From assembly GCA_030447145.1 (NCBI GenBank), contig JAUJLY010000198.1, positions 1-6,095 on the forward strand: a stretch of DNA of 6,095 bases, written 5' to 3'. Both the position numbers and the translations under genes were made by a program. A model generated the notes under the pieces. That model made no database searches and was not told the origin of the DNA. It was given only the letters and a program-made list of their open reading frames with translations. This document shows positions 6,041-6,095 of the stretch, piece by piece (within the stretch, counting starts at the first letter, position 1; each line of letters begins with the position of its first letter). This stretch comes from Thermomicrobiales bacterium. Lineage in GTDB: Bacteria > Chloroflexota > Chloroflexia > Thermomicrobiales > UBA6265.

Positions 6041-6095
6041 CACAAAAAGGGCCATGCCAGGCTCCTTGAGACGTACAGGCCGTTGAAATCTCCGT

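Larger units (their letters stand above)
5418..6095. other. 678-base stretch with no convincing gene
   Basis: Neither strand shows a believable protein. The minus strand is broken by stops in all frames. The longest plus-strand open frames (5465-5893 and 5880-6086) have compositions rich in Arg, Pro, His and Cys, no recognisable domain, and no clear ribosome site. No tRNA fold was found. What it does hold is the permease promoter and dyads at its left end, three direct copies of CGATACCA (5702, 5810, 5922) and a perfect 12-base palindrome CCTGTGCACAGG (6029-6040). It may be a long regulatory spacer or the decayed remains of a gene such as the missing binding protein. Confidence 0.6.

Overview
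The window fits a moderately GC-rich bacterial chromosome, and I would guess Chloroflexota of the Thermomicrobia/Sphaerobacter type. The best hint is the Ala/Thr/Pro-rich stretch just after the Tat signal of the phosphatase (ATPGASPMATPVAS), a linker style common in exported proteins of that group. This is an inference from style; no rRNA or marker gene is present.

Everything functional that I can support reads leftward on the minus strand. From right to left: (1) 5418-6095 is a 678-base stretch with no convincing gene. It holds short dyads, a repeated octamer and, at its left end, an extended -10 promoter and RBS for the transporter. (2) 5417-4464 and 4471-3599 are two overlapping inner-membrane permeases of a CUT1-type carbohydrate/glycerol-phosphate ABC importer (MalF/UgpA-like and MalG/UgpE-like). 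The solute-binding protein and ATPase are not in the window. (3) 3598-3329 is a 270-base gap with a sigma70-like promoter. (4) 3328-1556 is a Tat-exported PhoD-family phosphodiesterase/alkaline phosphatase. (5) 1552-245 is a sn-glycerol-1-phosphate dehydrogenase (EgsA/AraM). It starts on GTG one codon after the phoD stop, in the same frame, and is almost certainly co-transcribed and translationally coupled with phoD. (6) A hairpin followed by TTTT at 184-158 probably ends that transcript. (7) A consensus promoter and a recognisable SAM-I (S-box) riboswitch begin the next minus-strand transcription unit. The riboswitch is cut by the left edge and its gene lies outside.

A coherent reading is that the secreted PhoD releases phosphate or glycerol phosphate from outside polymers or lipids, the Ugp-like importer brings in a glycerol-phosphate-type solute, and EgsA interconverts sn-glycerol-1-phosphate and dihydroxyacetone phosphate. 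The phoD-egsA pairing is direct from the sequence; linking the transporter to it is inference. Stereochemistry points to an unusual source, since sn-glycerol-1-phosphate is the unit in phosphatidylglycerol headgroups, lipoteichoic acid and archaeal lipids, whereas the classic Ugp substrate is the 3-phosphate. The far left end appears to be a separate, methionine/SAM-related unit.
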